Positions 8,756-17,013 of a stretch of 64,000 bases of DNA are shown in pieces. Numbering within the stretch: position 1 is the first letter of the stretch; each line of letters opens with the position of its first letter. The position numbers and the translations under genes were made by a program. A model generated the notes under the pieces. The model was not told the DNA's origin. It did not search any database and worked only from the letters and a program-made list of their open reading frames with translations. This DNA comes from Terribacillus saccharophilus (GTDB taxonomy: Bacteria > Bacillota > Bacilli > Bacillales > Amphibacillaceae). The DNA lies in contig NZ_NPBJ01000027.1 of assembly GCF_002272075.1 (NCBI RefSeq), positions 124,001 to 188,000 on the forward strand. Reading direction: 5' to 3'.

Positions 8756-8965
8756 ATGGCGAATGTATTACTCATTATTGGTGTTATCGCAATCATTAAT
8801 GGTGGGATATTTATGGGTGCTCTAACTAGCGGATCACAGCAGCGGGCGAACTACCACACCGAGACGAAGGAAGATAGATTGCTGCGGTTAAAGGTTGGAA
8901 GAATTTCTGTGTTAGTGGGTGTACTTGTCTTACTTCTAGGACTAATTTTGCATGTTATTTTATAG
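8756..8965 (+). CDS. Small two-helix membrane protein (DUF5316-like)
   Basis: 69 residues: a hydrophobic helix (2-24), a polar loop (SGSQQRANYHTETKEDRLLRL) and a second helix (about 48-68). The pattern and the loop resemble DUF5316 proteins of Bacillaceae, whose function is unknown. Ribosome site GAAGGAGG lies 7 bases before ATG 8756, so expression is well supported. No clear operon partner. Confidence 0.7.
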   Translation: MANVLLIIGVIAIINGGIFMGALTSGSQQRANYHTETKEDRLLRLKVGRISVLVGVLVLLLGLILHVIL

Positions 8966-9154
8966 TAAGTTAAGTTCACCAATGCGGAAAATGAAAGCTG
9001 TGTAAGCGATGCAGGAACGGGTTAAAGAGAGGCGCCGTTTAAAATTTCGCAGTAACTTCCTGCTGCATTGTTTATATATCTTTGTATAGTTAGTCATCTA
9101 ATTGTTTTCCTTTTTGGTATGATTATAAAAACGGAATTGTAAGGGGGACCTAGG

Positions 9155-9508
9155 ACGAAAGCTTTCTCTCTGTGGTTGCGAATTACTACCTTTGCTGTCA
9201 TAACTTTATGGCTAGTTGCTCATTATTATCCAGAAATAATTGCTCTGCAGTATATGCATAGCAATTGGCTTGCTGCGGTTGCTGTTATTTTAATAATTGG
9301 CGGGGCTCTGGCAGCAAGGAGCTTAGTCTATGATATTATCTTCCTGGCATTCTTCCTGTTCGTTTTAACGGTATTGAATATCTTAAGTCCTACACAAGAT
9401 ACTGTGTTTGGTTTTAATCAATTCTACTATTGGGGATTAACTTTCCTTATGATATGGCAAATTATACTTTTAAGAATTAGAAAAGAAGGACAAGCTGAAT
9501 CAGCATGA
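9155..9508 (+). CDS. Small membrane protein with apparent ACG start
   Basis: About 117 residues with four hydrophobic segments (LWLRITTFAVITLWLVAHYY, WLAAVAVILIIGGALAA, and two more before a basic tail). The frame opens after TAA at 9140. The only good ribosome site, GGGGG at 9143-9147, points at ACG 9155 (7 bases away), not at the first standard starts CTG 9170 or TTG 9176, which are 22 and 28 bases away. The original start was probably ATG. Either the gene uses a rare start codon or it is weakly translated. Function unknown. It is closed by a strong terminator. Confidence 0.55.
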   Translation, partial: TKAFSLWLRITTFAVITLWLVAHYYPEIIALQYMHSNWLAAVAVILIIGGALAARSLVYDIIFLAFFLFVLTVLNILSPTQDTVFGFNQFYYWGLTFLMIWQIILLRIRKEGQAESA

Positions 9509-9547
9509 GAAAGCTCGGACAGTCAATCTGTCCGAGCTTTCTCTTTT
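9508..9547. terminator. Bidirectional terminator shared by convergent small genes
   Basis: A 15-bp stem AGAAAGCTCGGACAG/CTGTCCGAGCTTTCT around a 5-base loop is followed by CTTTT. It contains the stop codon of the minus-strand gene at 9523. Confidence 0.9.
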
Positions 9548-9684
9548 CCGTGAACAATAATGGCGGCAATGTACTGCAGGGTTGATAGTACAAATGCAAG
9601 GAGCGAATAGTCAAAGATAAGACCTAAAACCAACATCGTCAAAGCACCGGTAACAAATAACAGATTGCTTATATATTTTCGCAT
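9523..9684 (-). CDS. Small two-helix membrane protein
   Basis: 53 residues, from ATG 9684 to TGA 9523-9525. Two hydrophobic helices (about 5-24 and 27-45) are followed by a charged tail (HGKEKARTD) typical of tiny Bacillus membrane proteins, and similar in layout to the 58-residue protein at 61659. The ribosome site is weak (CTAAGAAT). The last codons and stop lie inside the terminator hairpin. Codon composition and membrane topology make it more than a chance frame, but expression is not proven. Confidence 0.45.
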   Translation of the reverse strand: MRKYISNLLFVTGALTMLVLGLIFDYSLLAFVLSTLQYIAAIIVHGKEKARTD

Positions 9685-9808
9685 ATTCTTAGCATAACAT
9701 TTCCAGTTAAATGGGTGTCGAGTTATCAGTATTTTATTTCTTGAACATTTAATCGCTTCTTTTGCATTTCAACCTTCCAAACCTGTAACTCATAGTATAA
9801 AAAGGAGG

Positions 9809-9838
9809 AAAGACCGGTGCATTAGTGCCGGTCTTTTT
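9809..9838 (+). terminator. Orphan terminator upstream of the quinone operon
   Basis: The stem AAAGACCGG/CCGGTCTTT (9809-9817 with 9828-9836) is followed by TT. No gene ends just before it on the plus strand; it may insulate the mhq promoter or end a short transcript. Confidence 0.5.
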
Positions 9839-9867
9839 ACGTAGGGAAAAATATTAAAAAGAACCTG

Positions 9868-9897
9868 TTGACATGTTTAATTGATGTGATATATAAT
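9868..9897 (+). promoter_or_regulatory. SigA-type promoter of the quinone operon
   Basis: TTGACA (9868-9873) and TATAAT (9892-9897) with an 18-base spacer. The -10 box directly abuts the first operator. Confidence 0.8.
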
Positions 9898-10014
9898 TAT
9901 CTCGAATTCGAGATAAAAACTTCTTCTTAAGAGCTCATATTTTTTTGATCAAATGTCTCGAATTCGAAGTAAATTTCTTATATTTTTTTAATCAGATATC
10001 TCGAATTCGAGGTA
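9897..10014 (+). promoter_or_regulatory. Three MhqR-like operators
   Basis: Three copies of a TATCTCGAATTCGAGATA-type palindrome have centres at about 9906, 9962 and 10005. The first is perfect over 20 bp (9897-9916), the second keeps TCTCGAATTCGA, and the third reads TATCTCGAATTCGAGGTA (9997-10014). The motif matches the known MhqR operator of B. subtilis, a MarR-type repressor released by quinones. The genes downstream are the expected MhqR targets. No marR-type gene is present in the window. Confidence 0.8.
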
Positions 10015-10034
10015 AATGAGGAGACGAAGAAGAT

Positions 10035-10655
10035 ATGTCAGAATTTATCGAGTTAGTAAATCAGCGGAGATCAGCAAGTAACTTTCTCCCAGACAACCCA
10101 ATAACAAAAAAAGAACTTGATGAGATCTTCAACTTAGTGAAGCTAGGTCCATCAGCATTCAATCTGCAGCATACAAATTACGTAGTCGTCCTAGATCCTG
10201 AAAAGAAACAGAAATTAAAAGAAGCAGCAAACGGACAGTACAAGGTTGAGAGTTCATCTGCTGTGGTCCTTGTACTAGGTGATAAACAAGCCTTCCAGCA
10301 AGCAGCCGATATTTATAAGGGCTTGAATTTGTTAGGAGTTATTAATAAACAAGAATATGACCTTATGGTGAATGACACCGTCTCCTTCTATGAAAAGCGG
10401 GGGCAGGAATTTCACCGGGACGAAGCAATTCGGAATGCATCCCTATCCGCCATGCTGTTCATGCTGGCGGCCAAGGAAAAGGGCTGGGATACTTGTCCGA
10501 TGATCGGCTTTGATTCCGACAAAGTAAAGGAAGCATTAAATGTTCCGGCGCAATATGAAGCAGTACTAATGATTACGATTGGCAAAGAAAAAACGGAAAG
10601 CAGAAAACCAAGAGGATATCGCAGGCCGATTAATGAATTTGTTAGTTATCAATAA
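10035..10655 (+). CDS. mhqN: Nitroreductase-family oxidoreductase, MhqN-like
   Basis: 206-residue FMN-dependent nitroreductase: FMN phosphate contacts in the N-terminal RRSASNFLP (11-19), then LGPSAFNLQHTNYVVV and the C-terminal LMITIGKEKTESRKPRGYRRP. It probably reduces quinones or nitroaromatics with NAD(P)H in the cytosol. It is the first gene behind the triple MhqR-like operator and is followed by a dioxygenase gene, the same order as mhqNO in B. subtilis. GAGGAG precedes the ATG by about 11 bases. The identity rests on family plus operator; orthology was not tested by alignment. Confidence 0.85.
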   Translation: MSEFIELVNQRRSASNFLPDNPITKKELDEIFNLVKLGPSAFNLQHTNYVVVLDPEKKQKLKEAANGQYKVESSSAVVLVLGDKQAFQQAADIYKGLNLLGVINKQEYDLMVNDTVSFYEKRGQEFHRDEAIRNASLSAMLFMLAAKEKGWDTCPMIGFDSDKVKEALNVPAQYEAVLMITIGKEKTESRKPRGYRRPINEFVSYQ

Positions 10656-10675
10656 AAAATAGGGAGTGTATAGAC

Positions 10676-11611
10676 ATGACAAAACAAACACAAGGAATTC
10701 ATCACATTACTGCAATTGTAGGTCATCCACAGGAAAACACTGATTTTTATGCTGGTGTATTAGGACTTCGTCTCGTGAAGAAAACCGTAAACTTTGATGA
10801 TCCCGGCACATACCATCTTTACTTTGGCGACGAAAAAGGAAAACCAGGGACAATCATTACCTTCTTCCCTTGGCCAAATGCTTACCAAGGCAAGATCGGC
10901 GACGGTCAAGTGGGCGTTACATCTTATGTGGTTCCAAAAGGTGCACTTGCTTTTTGGGAGAACAGACTGGAAAAATTCGAAATTGCGTATACGAAAACGG
11001 AACGCTTCGGTGAGCAGTACTTGCAGTTTGATGATGTACATGGGCTGCATTTAGAAATCGTGGAAAGAGAAGCAGGCGAAACGAATACATGGACTTTCGG
11101 TGATGTGACACCTGAAGTTGCGATCAAAGGATTCGGAGGGGCAACTCTATATTCTAAGACTCCTGGCGCAACAGCAGAGCTACTCGAGCAAATGGGTTTG
11201 GAGAAAGTCGGAGAAGAAGGCGATTATGTCCGCTACAAAGCTGCAGGCGATATCGGAAATATAATTGATATTAAACTGACAACTAGCGGAAAAAGCCAAA
11301 TGGGCGTCGGTACTGTTCACCACATCGCATGGCGTGCAAGCGATGATCAGGATCAGTTAGATTGGAGCGAATATGTGGATGGACTTGGTTACGGTGTAAC
11401 ACGTGTTCAGGATAGAAACTACTTCAATGCGATTTACTTCCGGGAGCACGGCGAAATTCTATTCGAAATCGCAACAGATCCTCCAGGATTTGCAGTTGAT
11501 GAAACCCAGGAAACAATGGGGGAGAAATTGATGCTTCCAGCGCAATATGAACAGCATCGCAGTAAAATTGAAAATCATGTATTGCCATTCGAGGTTAGAG
11601 TTTTAGACTGA
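10676..11611 (+). CDS. mhqO: Ring-cleaving dioxygenase, MhqO/MhqA type
   Basis: 311 residues with two VOC modules: GIHHITAIVGHPQENTDFYA at 7-26, where His9 or His10 is a probable metal ligand, and GTVHHIAWRA near 219, with a final Glu in the HGEILFEIATDP stretch. Members open hydroquinone- or catechol-type rings with Fe(II) and O2. It follows mhqN by 20 bases with GGGAGTG before the ATG. The second dioxygenase gene downstream is a close relative, so the pair looks like a tandem duplication. Confidence 0.85.
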   Translation: MTKQTQGIHHITAIVGHPQENTDFYAGVLGLRLVKKTVNFDDPGTYHLYFGDEKGKPGTIITFFPWPNAYQGKIGDGQVGVTSYVVPKGALAFWENRLEKFEIAYTKTERFGEQYLQFDDVHGLHLEIVEREAGETNTWTFGDVTPEVAIKGFGGATLYSKTPGATAELLEQMGLEKVGEEGDYVRYKAAGDIGNIIDIKLTTSGKSQMGVGTVHHIAWRASDDQDQLDWSEYVDGLGYGVTRVQDRNYFNAIYFREHGEILFEIATDPPGFAVDETQETMGEKLMLPAQYEQHRSKIENHVLPFEVRVLD

Positions 11612-11747
11612 TGTGAGCGAAAGCAGAAGGTCAGTTGCTTCCCATCGATCCTGCGATCTTACAAAAAAATTATAAGTTTCCAACCGGAGTCTGCTCTACT
11701 GAAAGGCCGAAATAAGTCGCTATCTCATGGCGGAAGGATTGAGAAAA

Positions 11748-12692
11748 ATGCTTAGAACAGCGGGAATTCATCATATCACTTCAATGGTTAATGATGCGCA
11801 AAGAACAGTTGATTTTTATGCAGGTGTTCTTGGGTTAAGACTTGTGAAAAAGACGATCAACTTTGACAGACCAGAGGTATACCATCTTTATTTCGGGGAT
11901 CAGCTGGGCAGTCCTGGTACGATCATCACATTCTTTCCGTGGCCGAAACAGCTCAAGGGTCGTATTGGAAAAGGGCAAGTCGGCGTAACCAGCTACAGCA
12001 TTCCAGATGGAGCTCTTCTGTTCTGGGAGGAGCGGCTGAAGAAGTATGAGATAGTGACTGAATCTGCTGAACGATTTGGCGAAAGGTATCTACGCTTTGA
12101 TGATCCCGATGGTCTTCATTTGGAGCTGGTGGAACAAAAACAAGGTCCTGTGAACAGCTGGAACTTTGGCAGCATCACATCAGCCGTTGCGATAAAAGGA
12201 TTTGCAGGTGCGACATTGTATTCGGCAGCCCCTCATCAAACAGCTGATATTCTGGAAAACATTCTAGGATTGACATGCATCGGCCAGGAAGGCAATTATC
12301 TCCGATTCCGTGCCGAATCGGCCATTGGCAATACAGTTGATATTCAGCTCACTCCTACAGTCCGTGGCTTGATGGGTGCTGGAACTGTTCACCATATTGC
12401 TTGGCGCGCAAAAAGCGAGGAAGAGCAGAAGGAGTGGCACAAGCTTTTGGAAGAGAAGGGTCATCATCCGACCGAGATAACTGATCGAAATTATTTCAAT
12501 GCATTATATTTCCACGAAGCCGGTGGCATTCTTTTTGAAATCGCGACAGATCCACCAGGCTTCTCGGTAGATGAACAAACAGAACGGCTTGGAGAGAAAT
12601 TGATGCTGCCGTCCTGGTTTGAATCCAAACGAGATGGATTGGAACAAACACTACCGGACATCACAGTAAGAGTTTTGAAGGGGGATTCATGA
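11748..12692 (+). CDS. mhqE: Second ring-cleaving dioxygenase, MhqE-like
   Basis: 314 residues, the same two-VOC-module fold as the preceding gene and clearly paralogous along the whole length (GIHHITSMV, YAGVLGLRLVKKTINFD, GTVHHIAWRA, GGILFEIATDPPGF). I place the start at ATG 11748 behind GGAAGGA; the in-frame ATG at 11727 has no ribosome site. The gap of 136 bases before it holds no operator copy. Its stop overlaps the start of the esterase gene (ATGA), matching the coupled mhqED pair of B. subtilis. Confidence 0.85.
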   Translation: MLRTAGIHHITSMVNDAQRTVDFYAGVLGLRLVKKTINFDRPEVYHLYFGDQLGSPGTIITFFPWPKQLKGRIGKGQVGVTSYSIPDGALLFWEERLKKYEIVTESAERFGERYLRFDDPDGLHLELVEQKQGPVNSWNFGSITSAVAIKGFAGATLYSAAPHQTADILENILGLTCIGQEGNYLRFRAESAIGNTVDIQLTPTVRGLMGAGTVHHIAWRAKSEEEQKEWHKLLEEKGHHPTEITDRNYFNALYFHEAGGILFEIATDPPGFSVDEQTERLGEKLMLPSWFESKRDGLEQTLPDITVRVLKGDS

Positions 12693-13291
12693 TGAAACAC
12701 TTTTTTCATAAAGGTAAAGATAGCACCAAGCCGACTTTCCTGCTGCTGCACGGAACCGGCGGGAATGAATTAGACTTATTGCCTCTAGCGGGAAGAATCG
12801 ATGAAGATGCTTCCGTACTGAGCGTTCGAGGAAGTGTCTTGGAGAACGGCATGCCGCGTTTCTTCAGACGTTTAGCGGAAGGTATATTTGATGAAGAGGA
12901 TCTTGTATACCGTACAAGGGAATTAAATAAGTTTCTTGATGAAGCTGCAGCAGAATATGACTTTGACCGGGATAACATCATCGCAATCGGCTACTCAAAT
13001 GGCGCCAATATCGCTGCAAGCTTGTTGTTCCATTATCAGAATAGCTTAAAAGGTGCCATTCTCCATCACCCAATGGTGCCAAGAAGAGGAATCGAGCTTC
13101 CGGATCTAACCGGTAAAAACATCTTTATTGCCGCAGGTACCAATGATCCAATCTGTTCACCGGCGGAATCATTGGAACTGGTCAAGCTACTGAAAGAAGC
13201 ACATGCAGACGTCCAGCTCCATTGGGAAAACAACGGACATCAGCTAACAAACACAGAAGTGGAAGCAGCTCGGGAATGGTATGTTGACTAG
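12689..13291 (+). CDS. mhqD: Alpha/beta-hydrolase carboxylesterase, MhqD-like
   Basis: 200 residues of the phospholipase/carboxylesterase family. The oxyanion motif is HGTGGNE (21-27), the nucleophile elbow GYSNG (Ser103), and Asp153 (TNDPI) with His184 (NGHQL) complete the triad. In B. subtilis the mhqD gene follows mhqE and is induced by quinones; the natural ester is unknown. The ATG at 12689 overlaps the previous stop, and a second ATG follows directly, behind GAAGGGGG. Confidence 0.85.
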   Translation: MMKHFFHKGKDSTKPTFLLLHGTGGNELDLLPLAGRIDEDASVLSVRGSVLENGMPRFFRRLAEGIFDEEDLVYRTRELNKFLDEAAAEYDFDRDNIIAIGYSNGANIAASLLFHYQNSLKGAILHHPMVPRRGIELPDLTGKNIFIAAGTNDPICSPAESLELVKLLKEAHADVQLHWENNGHQLTNTEVEAAREWYVD

Positions 13292-13385
13292 ATTGTTATA
13301 AGAATGTATCAGCGCAATTGTGCATCAATCAATGAGGTTGATTCTAAGCAAGTGTGAAAGCAACAGATGAGGAGTGTAAACACAA

Positions 13386-14045
13386 ATGGGATTTTTAGAT
13401 AAATTATTCGGAAAAACAAAGGAGAATGAAACAATGGAAAACGTTAAATTAGCAGTAGTTTATTACAGCATGGGCGGCACAAACTATCAAATGGCAAAAT
13501 GGGCGGAAGAAGCAGCAAAAGAAGCAGGCGCAGAAGTAAAAGTACTGCAAGTACAAGAGCTTGCACCACAATCCGTCATCGATAGTAATCCAGCTTGGAA
13601 AGCACAAGCAGAAGCAACAATAGACGTACCTGTCGCATCTTCTGCTGATTTGGAATGGGCTGACGCCATCATCTTCAGCGTACCAACACGTTTTGGTAAC
13701 ATGCCATCTCAAATGAAGCAATTCCTTGATCTTCAAGGCGGCCTTTGGGCTAACGGCAAAACAATCAACAAAGTAGTCAGCGCTATGACATCTGCGCAAA
13801 ACCCGCACGGCGGACAAGAAGCAACCTTGCTTTCCCTATACACAAGCATGATGCACTGGGGAGCAATCATTGCAACACCAGGCTACACAGATCCAGTATT
13901 ATTCGCAGCTGGAGGAAACCCTTACGGTACAAGTGTAACAGTAGGCCAAGATGGCAAGATGATTGAAGATGTGGAAGCTGCTGTGAAGCATCAGGCAAAA
14001 CGTACAGTTTCTGTTGCGGAGAAGATTAAAAAAGGTAATCAATAA
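13386..14045 (+). CDS. NAD(P)H:quinone oxidoreductase, WrbA-type flavoprotein
   Basis: 219 residues. From residue 20 it is a flavodoxin-like domain with the FMN loop [12 protein letters not shown], the WrbA segment [14 protein letters not shown] and the [18 protein letters not shown] loop. WrbA enzymes reduce quinones by two electrons and avoid radical semiquinones. Two starts are possible: ATG 13386 (GAGGAG 11 bases upstream; gives an [10 protein letters not shown] leader) or ATG 13434 (AAAGGAG 8 bases upstream, giving 203 residues). The second is better placed. It fits functionally with the quinone operon but may have its own promoter in the 94-base gap. Confidence 0.85.
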   Translation: MGFLDKLFGKTKENETMENVKLAVVYYSMGGTNYQMAKWAEEAAKEAGAEVKVLQVQELAPQSVIDSNPAWKAQAEATIDVPVASSADLEWADAIIFSVPTRFGNMPSQMKQFLDLQGGLWANGKTINKVVSAMTSAQNPHGGQEATLLSLYTSMMHWGAIIATPGYTDPVLFAAGGNPYGTSVTVGQDGKMIEDVEAAVKHQAKRTVSVAEKIKKGNQ

Positions 14046-14063
14046 ATTAGGGGTTATACTATT

Positions 14064-14104
14064 TAAAAAGCCTGCGCCTGATCAAAGACGCAGGCTTTTT
14101 TTGT
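14064..14104 (+). terminator. Terminator of the quinone operon
   Basis: The stem AAAAGCCTGCG/CGCAGGCTTTT has a 12-base loop and then a T run. Confidence 0.9.
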
Positions 14105-14278
14105 GATTTAGATTACTTTAAAAAAGATCCCTTCAATTAAAATCTTACTACTGGATAAGATCTAAGATACAGCTGCATCATATCAGAGTGAAAATAGCGA
14201 TTCATAATTTTACAACCATTTGGTATGATTATGGAAGATATTTCTATAAGGTCAATAAATAGTAAAAGGGGCTTTTAT

Positions 14279-14641
14279 ATGTTTGTATTTGGAGGATTAG
14301 CTGCAGCCACTGTAATGGTACTAGGTTTATACTTTATGTCAAAAAATGTGCGGTTCCAAAAGTATGCCAGACTTCTGCAAATCATCGGTATTGTCATACT
14401 TATAGTATCCTTTTTAGGGGCGAAGGAATGGTCGGATCACCAGCGAAATGTAAGGGATAAAAAGCTTTCTACATTCGAGGAAGTGGTTGATACAGATGAT
14501 TTTTCAGTGATGAATATTGAGGAAAAAACTACTATTTTTGTTGTTAAAGAAAGAGATGAGAGTGAAACAAAATACACAGTAGAATTTAATGGCGCCGGAG
14601 ACAAAATAGAAGCAATGACTGAGGAACCAATTTCTGAATAA
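14279..14641 (+). CDS. Small membrane-anchored protein of unknown function
   Basis: 120 residues: two hydrophobic helices (about 3-22 and 34-50), then a soluble acidic domain with three short strands (TIFVVKERDE, KYTVEFN). I place the start at ATG 14279 behind AAAAGGGG; an upstream in-frame ATG at 14225 overlaps a likely -10 box (TATGAT). I do not recognise the family. It lies next to a YesK-like frameshifted gene and a DUF3139-like gene, all small membrane proteins. Confidence 0.6.
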   Translation: MFVFGGLAAATVMVLGLYFMSKNVRFQKYARLLQIIGIVILIVSFLGAKEWSDHQRNVRDKKLSTFEEVVDTDDFSVMNIEEKTTIFVVKERDESETKYTVEFNGAGDKIEAMTEEPISE

Positions 14642-14801
14642 CAGAGATTAGCTTGAATAGCGATTTTTCTGCATATAGCTTATATATCAGCTTAAGAGAT
14701 AAAAGTATTTTTAAAAGTCGGATGGGTTCTTAAAACGTTTATTGTTGATGCCCAGCAATATAAGCCTCGAGACATATCTTGTTTAAAAGTAGGGATAATC
14801 A

Positions 14802-15058
14802 ATGAGCTTCTTCATAACAACATTATTTTTAACTATCTTAATTATAGGTATCTCCTTGTTAGTCAGGAAAAAAAGATTTCCTTTATGTATTTGGTTCCTA
14901 TTTTTTTGGCGGTAGTTAGTATGATATTGTTTCTAAGCAGTTTCATTATTGGAGGATGGGGTGGAGTCAGAATGATTGCAATAAGTACTTCCTTGTTGAT
15001 TTCATCTGTAACTGCACTAATCATAATAGCTCTGATCAATTATTTGCTTACTAATTAA
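14802..15058 (+). pseudogene. YesK-like membrane protein, single-base frameshift
   Basis: ATG 14802 follows AGTAGGGA and reads 37 codons of a membrane protein (two-helix start, ending FPLCIWFLFFWR) before TAG. From the T7 run at 14901-14907 a shifted frame continues (LAVVSMILFLSSFIIGGWGG, to TAA 15056-15058). Adding one T restores an 85-residue, three-helix protein resembling the YesK-like family (the FIIGGWGG turn is typical). This is a deletion in a homopolymer: a true pseudogene, slippage-controlled expression or a sequencing error. Confidence 0.65.
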
Positions 15059-15085
15059 GAATACCTATTTATCTATTATTGAGTG

Positions 15086-15118
15086 ATAGCTTGGATATAT
15101 GTATCCAAGCTATTTTTA
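15086..15118 (+). terminator. Terminator behind the YesK-like gene
   Basis: The stem ATAGCTTGGATA/TATCCAAGCTAT has a 4-base loop and is followed by TTTT. Confidence 0.85.
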
Positions 15119-15208
15119 TGTATATACTTCTGTGCTCATTGACGTTAAATCAGTTTCTACATTACTCTAGGATCCTTTCTCATGAAAAACTCCCAAATAG
15201 AGCTCCAC

Positions 15209-15541
15209 TTAATAATAATAAGTGCCTTCTACTGTTGTAGTATGTACGGGTCTTAGATTTCCATCTGGATTAAATTTTTTATCACGGTAAAAAAAGGTAG
15301 TGGTGTCGCCTTTCTTCATTTTGACAGCTACCATATATTTTTCTTCACCTTCTCTATTGGTCTTGTATATCTCTAATCTTTCAAAAGCAGAACGACTTAC
15401 CCCTGCTCTTTCCCATTGGTCATATACAAATTGCCTTAGTTCATATTTTTGGTAACCATCATAGATAAAGTATGAACCACTTATACCAAGAAATAAGATG
15501 ATGACAATTAAAGGTGGAATCCAGTCTTTGAATTGTTTCAT
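15209..15541 (-). CDS. DUF3139-like membrane-anchored protein
   Basis: 110 residues: short cytosolic start, one helix (about 9-28, PPLIVIILFLGISGSYFIYD), then a soluble domain ending in a Thr/Tyr-rich tail. Layout and the YMVAVKMKKGD strand resemble DUF3139 proteins of Firmicutes, which have no known function. GAGGGAG lies 6 bases before ATG 15541. It stands alone on the minus strand. Confidence 0.65.
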   Translation of the reverse strand: MKQFKDWIPPLIVIILFLGISGSYFIYDGYQKYELRQFVYDQWERAGVSRSAFERLEIYKTNREGEEKYMVAVKMKKGDTTTFFYRDKKFNPDGNLRPVHTTTVEGTYYY

Positions 15542-15585
15542 GTACTCCCTCTTTCTGGAATATATGTAATTGTTTTATTCTATCA

Positions 15586-15614
15586 TAAAAAAAGCCTCCA
15601 CCTTTAGTGGAGGC
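15586..15614 (-). terminator. Terminator of the Gfo/Idh gene
   Basis: The stem GCCTCCAC/GTGGAGGC is followed on the minus strand by a seven-T run. Confidence 0.85.
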
Positions 15615-15646
15615 AAAAATCTTTGGAAATACTGCTTCAGGAATAT

Positions 15647-16621
15647 TTAGTTTATATCCACGCCCATCTGTCTTCTCGCCTGATCAAGTATATCCATTGT
15701 GATAATTGAATTTTCCCATGTATTGATCGATGACTGCTGTTTATTCGTTTGGATAAGCTGGATGAACTCAGCAATTTCGTAGTACATCGGGTCATATTCC
15801 TGCTGCCTGCTAATGTCTTCACTTGTTCCGTCAGGGTAATGTATTTCCGCTTTCTTTGGACTAGATATATGGTGAATTACAATCGTGCCTTTTTCGCCGA
15901 TGATTTCAGTAGGAAGATAGGAGTTCGTAATGCAGGAGAACATGACACTCGCTTTGACTTCTTCATAGTCAAGGAGCATATGCCCTTGCCCGTCAACGTC
16001 TGATTCCAAAATGGTTCCAGTCGTTTGGATAGATGCTGGTCTGCCAAACAGTGCAACCAATGGAGCGATGGTGTAAACACCAAGATCCATTAAAGCTCCG
16101 CCAGATAAAGCGGGATTGAATAGGTTTGGCAGTGATCCGTTCTTCAAATCATCGTAGAAAGGAGAGTAACGGCAGCTTGAAGAAAAATAAGATCGCACAG
16201 GGCCAATTTTATGCAGATTTTCTTTAACTGTTAAGAAGTTCGGCATGAATGTAGATTTCATGGCCTCCATCAGAACAACGCCTTTTGTTTCTGCTTTTTC
16301 GATCATTTTTGATACTTCCATGCTGGTGGAGGCAAAAGGCTTTTCGCACAGCACATGCTTGCCGTTTTCCATGAATGATAATGCTTGCTCTGCATGTAAA
16401 GCGTTAGGGCTTGCAATATAGACGGCGTCTATTTCATCATGATTAGCCATCTCGTTGATATCAGTAAAGAAGAGTTGAAGCTGATGCTTCTTAGTAAATG
16501 CTTGACCTTTTTCATCTGACCGGGAATACACTGCTGTTACTTTGAAATCCTCATGTTGTCTACCAGCTGCAATGAATCTCTCGGTAATCCAATTTGTACC
16601 TACAACACCGAATCTAATCAA
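15647..16621 (-). CDS. Gfo/Idh/MocA-family oxidoreductase
   Basis: 324 residues. It has an N-terminal Rossmann domain (FGVVGTNWITERFIAAG, residues 3-19; SPNALHAEQAL; the family signature CEKPFA near 93) and a C-terminal alpha/beta substrate domain (SGGALMDLGVYTIAPLVALFG with the usual Asp and His-equivalent region). The family oxidises sugars, inositols or related polyols with NAD(P). The start is TTG 16621, preceded by GAGGATGTGG. It is a single gene with its own terminator, and no sugar transporter adjoins it. Confidence 0.83.
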   Translation of the reverse strand: MIRFGVVGTNWITERFIAAGRQHEDFKVTAVYSRSDEKGQAFTKKHQLQLFFTDINEMANHDEIDAVYIASPNALHAEQALSFMENGKHVLCEKPFASTSMEVSKMIEKAETKGVVLMEAMKSTFMPNFLTVKENLHKIGPVRSYFSSSCRYSPFYDDLKNGSLPNLFNPALSGGALMDLGVYTIAPLVALFGRPASIQTTGTILESDVDGQGHMLLDYEEVKASVMFSCITNSYLPTEIIGEKGTIVIHHISSPKKAEIHYPDGTSEDISRQQEYDPMYYEIAEFIQLIQTNKQQSSINTWENSIITMDILDQARRQMGVDIN

Positions 16622-16750
16622 CCTGCATCCACATCCTCTCAGGGGCAGTATACTATTTCTCTTATAAGATAATATTACTTCATATAAGCGTTAAATAGCA
16701 GAGATATGAATAAATTCAACCTTATCTTTGTATAGAATAACGTTCCAACA

Positions 16751-16957
16751 ATGGAAATCGATATGCATAATGACATCATGTCTGAAGGAAAAGCAATGAT
16801 TGGCGTCAATGAAGGAGAAGCGGTACCAAAACTTATTGATTACTACAAGAAGGGACTATTCCCATTAGACAGGCTTGTGAAGTTCTATAATTTCGACCAG
16901 ATTAACGAAGCCCTTGCTGATTCAAAAGCTGTGGCGTTGCATGGAAGCCAGTTTTGA
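16751..16957 (+). pseudogene. C-terminal remnant of a zinc-type alcohol dehydrogenase
   Basis: The 68-residue frame resembles only the last quarter of medium-chain dehydrogenases: GVNEGEAVPKLIDYYKKGLF then FPLDRLVKFYNFDQINEAL and ADSK. The catalytic and NAD domains are absent upstream, no ribosome site precedes ATG 16751, and the last residues (AVALHGSQF) have drifted from the usual ending. It is a relic of a deleted gene. Confidence 0.7.
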
Positions 16958-17013
16958 AAATCAGCTGAGAGATTATAGCTCGGTTTCCTCCTGGAAAAAG
17001 AAGTTTGCAAACG

